This document shows positions 14,379-17,439 of a DNA stretch of 17,439 nucleotides, piece after piece. The stretch lies in the NCBI GenBank assembly GCA_011523315.1, contig WTHE01000209.1, positions 1-17,439 on the forward strand, in the 5' to 3' direction. The stretch is from Candidatus Binatota bacterium (GTDB taxonomy: Bacteria; Desulfobacterota; Binatia; Bin18). Under the pieces are notes generated by a model that was not told where the DNA came from, searched no databases, and worked only from the letters and a program-made list of their open reading frames with translations. The position numbers and the translations under genes are program-made. Numbering within the stretch: position 1 is the first letter of the stretch; each line of letters starts with the position of its first letter.

Positions 14379-15822
14379 ACGCACTCCCCACTCTCTGCCC
14401 CCCCAGGCTCACATCCACCTGATTGCCGTTGCCGGTGTCGGCATGGCGACGCTGGCCCTCATGCTCAAGGAACGCGGCTATCGGGTGACGGGTTCGGACC
14501 ACGGCATCTACCCGCCGATGAGCGAGGTGCTGGCTCAGGCGGGCATTGCGGTGATGCCGGGCTACCGGGCCCATAATTTAGACCCGCCGCCCGATCTGGT
14601 CGTGGTCGGCAATGCGGTGTCGCGCACCAACCCGGAAGTCCAGCGACTGCTCGACACCCGGATTCCGTATGTGTCTTTCCCGCAGGCCGTGGCCGAGTTT
14701 TTCCTGGCCGACAAGCGTCCCCTGGTGGTGGCCGGAACGCACGGCAAGACCACGACCACGGCGCTGCTGGCCTGGGTGCTGGAACGGGCCGGACTCCAGC
14801 CCAGCTTTCTGGTCGGCGGGCTCAGCCAGAATTTCGGCCGGGGCTATCAGCTCGGGGCCGGCGCCTACTTTGCGATTGAGGGCGACGAGTACGACTCGGC
14901 CTTTTTTGACAAGGGACCCAAGTTTCTGCACTACCGACCCGAGGCGGTGTTGCTCAATGCGGTCGAGTTTGATCACGCCGATATCTACACCGATTTAGCC
15001 CACATCACAGCGGCTTTCTGTCGTCTGCTCGACATTGTGCCGGCTCCCGCTCCGGTCCTGATCTGCCACGATTTTCCCGCCGCCCTGGAGGTGGCGCGTT
15101 CGTATCAGGGCGAGTACGCCAGCTTTGGATTTCACCCCGAGGCCGACTGGCAGGTTCGTGACGCCGTTGACGACGGAAGCCGGTTTCGCTTCAGCGCGAT
15201 CCACCACGGTCAGGAGCACGGCAGCTTTTCCCTGCCCTCAATGGGCCGCATGAATGTGCGCAACGCCCTGGGCGTGATCGCCCTGACCCACGCGCTGGGT
15301 CTGTCCGCCGGACAGATCGCACCCGGCCTGGCCAGCTTTGGCGGCGTAGCGCGCCGTCAAGAGCTGGTCGGAGAAGCGCACGGGGTGACAATCATTGACG
15401 ATTTTGCCCACCATCCCACCGCTGTTGCGCTGACCATCGAAGCCGTGCGGCTGCGCTACCCCGGGCGCCGTCTGTGGGCGGTCTTTGAACCGCGTTCCAA
15501 CACCTGCCGGCGGCGGGTGTTCCAGCAGCCGCTCACCCGCGCCCTGGCCACGGCCGATCAGGTGGTGATCGGTCCCGTTTTCAGCAAACCCCAGGATCCG
15601 CTCGCCACCCAGGACCTGTTCTCCCCGGCCGAGCTGGTCGCCGATCTCCGTGCGGCCGCAAAGAGCGCCTATCAGGGGCGGAGCGTGGATGAAATCTGCG
15701 CCTTTCTGACCGATGCCTGCCGGCCAGACGACGTGGTGCTGATCATGTCGAACGGGGCGTTTGGCGGGCTGCCGCGCAAATTGCTGGCCACGCTGGAGGA
15801 AAAGACCGCTGACGGACGATAG
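14371..15822 (+). CDS. mpl: UDP-MurNAc : L-Ala-gamma-D-Glu-meso-DAP ligase
   Basis: Mur ligase that attaches recycled tripeptide directly to UDP-MurNAc using ATP, returning it to peptidoglycan synthesis. The 483 residues are a little over the E. coli length. An N-terminal dinucleotide-like strand, HLIAVAGVGMATLA, is followed by P-loop GTHGKTTTT (122-130). Then come EGDEYDSAFFDKGPKF (170-185), VEFDHADIY (198-206), RRQELVG (328-334), DDFAHHPTA (343-351) and FEPRSNT (372-378). The EGDEYDSAFFD and SNGAFGGLPRKLL segments distinguish Mpl from MurC. The ATG overlaps the upstream hydrolase gene by 8 bases. Together with ldcA it forms the trim-and-reattach half of murein recycling. AmpG, AmpD and NagZ are not in the window. 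Confidence 0.96.
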   Translation: MNERTPHSLPPQAHIHLIAVAGVGMATLALMLKERGYRVTGSDHGIYPPMSEVLAQAGIAVMPGYRAHNLDPPPDLVVVGNAVSRTNPEVQRLLDTRIPYVSFPQAVAEFFLADKRPLVVAGTHGKTTTTALLAWVLERAGLQPSFLVGGLSQNFGRGYQLGAGAYFAIEGDEYDSAFFDKGPKFLHYRPEAVLLNAVEFDHADIYTDLAHITAAFCRLLDIVPAPAPVLICHDFPAALEVARSYQGEYASFGFHPEADWQVRDAVDDGSRFRFSAIHHGQEHGSFSLPSMGRMNVRNALGVIALTHALGLSAGQIAPGLASFGGVARRQELVGEAHGVTIIDDFAHHPTAVALTIEAVRLRYPGRRLWAVFEPRSNTCRRRVFQQPLTRALATADQVVIGPVFSKPQDPLATQDLFSPAELVADLRAAAKSAYQGRSVDEICAFLTDACRPDDVVLIMSNGAFGGLPRKLLATLEEKTADGR

Positions 15823-15838
15823 GCTCGGGCCGGCAGTC

Positions 15839-16735
15839 TCAGACACTCTCCGGTGCGGCCTGTTTGCAAAAGGGTTCTGCCTCGCTCCGTTCGATCTGGA
15901 GGGTCGCGTGGTCAATGCCGAAGCGGTCGCGCAGACGGTGCGAAATCTGGTGCACGAAGCGGTCATCGGACCAGCGATGGGGAACGACCAGATGGGCGGT
16001 CAGGGCAACCTCGGTCGTGCTCATCGCCCAGATATGCAGATCGTGGACGGTGGCGACATCCGGCAGGTCGGTCAGATAGGCTTCGACCGCCGCCGGATCG
16101 ATTGTGTCGGGGACCGAATCCAGGGCCAGATTGAGCGAGTCGCGCAGCAAGCCCCAGGTACTCATCAGAATAAAAGCGCTGATGATCAGGCTGATCGCCG
16201 GGTCCAGCCACAGCCAGCCCGTGGCCAGAATGGCCAGGCCGGCAATGACCACGCCCAGCGACACCCCGGCATCGGCCGCCATGTGCAAATACGCGCCTCG
16301 AATATTCAGATCGCGTTTGCGGCCCGACACAAAGAACAGCGCCGTGGCCGTATTGATCACCACCCCAAGCCCGGCCACCACGATAATCGTCCCTCCGCTG
16401 ACCGGTCGCGGGGTGGACAGCCGCCCGAGCGCTTCCCAGGCAATCCCGCCTAGGACCAGCAGCAGCAGGATAGCGCTGAGGAGCGAGGCCAGAATGGTCG
16501 CCCGCCGAAACCCATAGCTGCGCCGGGGGGTGGGTTTGCGGGTGGCCAGGACGCTCGCCCCCCAGGCCAGCAACAGGCTCAACACGTCACTCAGGTTGTG
16601 GCCGGCGTCGGCCATCAGCGCCAGCGAGCCGGTCAGCATGCCGCAGGTCGCTTCCACACCCACAAAGACGATATTGAGCGACACCCCAAGGCTGAAAGCC
16701 CGGTTGTAGTTGGGGGTATCGTGCTGATGCGCCAT
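15839..16735 (-). CDS. Cation diffusion facilitator (CDF) family metal efflux transporter
   Basis: Inner-membrane proton-coupled exporter of divalent cations (Zn, Co and Cd in CzcD/ZitB relatives). The 298 residues show the six-helix CDF plan. The metal site is H46-x3-D50 (GHNLSD) in helix 2 and H151-x3-D155 (HMAAD) in helix 5. A cytoplasmic ferredoxin-like C-terminal domain follows, with VHDLHIWAMS and later His residues (231, 234, 248, 276) in the family positions. The H/D pair in both helices suggests zinc or cadmium rather than manganese, which usually has DxxxD. A long His-rich loop is absent. The ATG gives MAHQHD. A TTG 39 bases upstream is the alternative and has no Shine-Dalgarno. The gene is convergent with mpl, 16 bases away, and divergent from the Uma2 gene. 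No metal-responsive regulator is encoded beside it. Confidence 0.95.
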   Translation of the reverse strand: MAHQHDTPNYNRAFSLGVSLNIVFVGVEATCGMLTGSLALMADAGHNLSDVLSLLLAWGASVLATRKPTPRRSYGFRRATILASLLSAILLLLVLGGIAWEALGRLSTPRPVSGGTIIVVAGLGVVINTATALFFVSGRKRDLNIRGAYLHMAADAGVSLGVVIAGLAILATGWLWLDPAISLIISAFILMSTWGLLRDSLNLALDSVPDTIDPAAVEAYLTDLPDVATVHDLHIWAMSTTEVALTAHLVVPHRWSDDRFVHQISHRLRDRFGIDHATLQIERSEAEPFCKQAAPESV

Positions 16736-16812
16736 GCCGACTGTCACGGTATCCCGAGACCAACACGAGTGCAAATCGGCGAGGCGGATGGGGACGCCGG
16801 CATGAATCTGAA

Positions 16813-16841
16813 TTGCAACACCGCTGCTGGCGCGTTACACT
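16813..16841 (+). promoter_or_regulatory. Promoter candidate for the Uma2-family gene
   Basis: -35 TTGCAA (16813-16818) and -10 TACACT (16836-16841), each 4 of 6, with an exact 17-base spacer. The predicted start, near 16848, gives a leader of about 30 bases with GAGGAA (16864-16869) as the ribosome-binding site. Confidence 0.5.
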
Positions 16842-16877
16842 TCCGCTGAAAACGCGCTGACCCGAGGAATCACAGCG

Positions 16878-17439
16878 ATGCCGCAAGACGCGTCTCCCCC
16901 GTTCCTGTCTGCCACCCAAGATCAAACAGACGAGCTGGTGCTTGAAATCTTACCCGCCCAAGGCCAGTGGAGTGGGGACGACTATCTGTGGCTCACCGAC
17001 CATACACCGCGACTGGTTGAACTCAGCGACGGCTCCATTGAGGAGCTGCCGATGCCAACCGATCAGCAGCAGACGATTGTGCTGTTTCTGTATGAGCTGC
17101 TGGCCGCTTTTCTGAGGCCGCTGGGGGGGAAAATCCTCGTTGCTCCGCTCCGACTCAAAATTCGAGAGCGGACGTTCCGCGAGCCGGATATTGTCCTGCT
17201 GCGTTCCGCGGACGATCCGCGCCGCCAGAACCGCTTCTGGCTCGGCGCGGACATGGTCGTTGAAATTGTCAGCCCAGATAATCCTGAACGCGATTTCGTT
17301 GACAAACGTCGCGACTACGCCCACATCCGGGTGCCTGAATACTGGATAGTGAATCCGCACGACGAGACCATCAGCGTGCTGCGCTTAGAGCACTTTCGAG
17401 GAATGCTGAGGCATCGGGGCGGGCTTTGCAAGCGGGCCG
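16878..17439 (+). CDS. Uma2 family protein (DUF820, PD-(D/E)XK-like), 3' end outside the window
   Basis: The reading frame stays open from the ATG to the window end, so only the first 187 residues are seen. The core matches the Uma2 (formerly DUF820) family, which has a restriction-endonuclease-like fold: LVELSDGSIEELPMP (46-60), REPDIVLL with D104, VVEIVSPDNP with E129, and DKRRDYAHIRVPEYWIVNP with K143. D104, E129 and K143 would form the PD-(D/E)XK site. The His often found soon after PMP in the family is replaced here (TDQQQ). Uma2 proteins are abundant in cyanobacteria and some uncultured bacteria, and their role is unproven. GAGGAA 8 bases before the ATG supports the start. The long N-terminal stretch before the first conserved strand (about 30 residues) is variable in the family. 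Confidence 0.88.
   Translation, partial: MPQDASPPFLSATQDQTDELVLEILPAQGQWSGDDYLWLTDHTPRLVELSDGSIEELPMPTDQQQTIVLFLYELLAAFLRPLGGKILVAPLRLKIRERTFREPDIVLLRSADDPRRQNRFWLGADMVVEIVSPDNPERDFVDKRRDYAHIRVPEYWIVNPHDETISVLRLEHFRGMLRHRGGLCKRA

Noticed and set aside
1..17439. CRISPR arrays, insertion sequences, phage genes, toxin-antitoxin or defence islands
   Set aside because: No regularly spaced repeats, transposase, integrase or defence-family motifs were seen. The only nuclease-like gene is the lone Uma2 member.

Overview
The window is GC-rich (about 60% by eye), gene-dense chromosomal DNA carrying mostly housekeeping genes. Mpl and a muropeptide LD-carboxypeptidase point to a diderm (Gram-negative) bacterium. 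GC-rich codon use, the PrkA/YeaH/SpoVR triad and the gene mix suggest a proteobacterial or deltaproteobacterial-like, possibly uncultured, lineage. The exact taxon cannot be fixed from sequence alone. There is no phage, IS element, CRISPR array or obvious genomic island. No gene-free stretch exceeds about 210 bases.

Region 1 (1-1792) is translation. A tRNA-Lys(UUU) is read leftward and gltX (glutamyl-tRNA synthetase) is read rightward from a shared 110-base promoter region. gltX is followed at once by tRNA-Gln(CUG) and tRNA-Glu(CUC), transcribed from a good sigma70-type promoter whose -35 hexamer contains the gltX stop codon.

Region 2 (1793-6671) is a stress/stationary-phase operon of three genes: prkA (AAA+ serine kinase), yeaH (DUF444, vWA-like) and spoVR. 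A structured leader precedes prkA, and a strong hairpin lies between prkA and yeaH.

Region 3 (6682-9130, minus strand) is htpG (Hsp90) followed by ispF (isoprenoid MEP pathway). The ispF Shine-Dalgarno overlaps the htpG stop. ispF ends tail-to-tail with spoVR, 10 bases away.

Region 4 (9289-10296) is one gene, divergent from htpG. It encodes an exported protein of unknown function with two tandem copies of a small two-cysteine module and a beta-rich C-terminal part.

Region 5 (10389-15822) reads thrS (a ThrRS without the usual N-terminal TGS domain), ldcA-like LD-carboxypeptidase, a cytoplasmic-looking class C beta-lactamase-fold serine hydrolase, and mpl. The last three look like a peptidoglycan-recycling cassette: LdcA trims tetrapeptide to tripeptide and Mpl joins the tripeptide to UDP-MurNAc. 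The hydrolase is a candidate extra enzyme of that pathway.

Region 6 (15839-17439) holds a CDF-family metal efflux transporter on the minus strand. Divergent from it is a Uma2-family (DUF820) PD-(D/E)XK-like protein that runs off the right edge and has its own promoter candidate.
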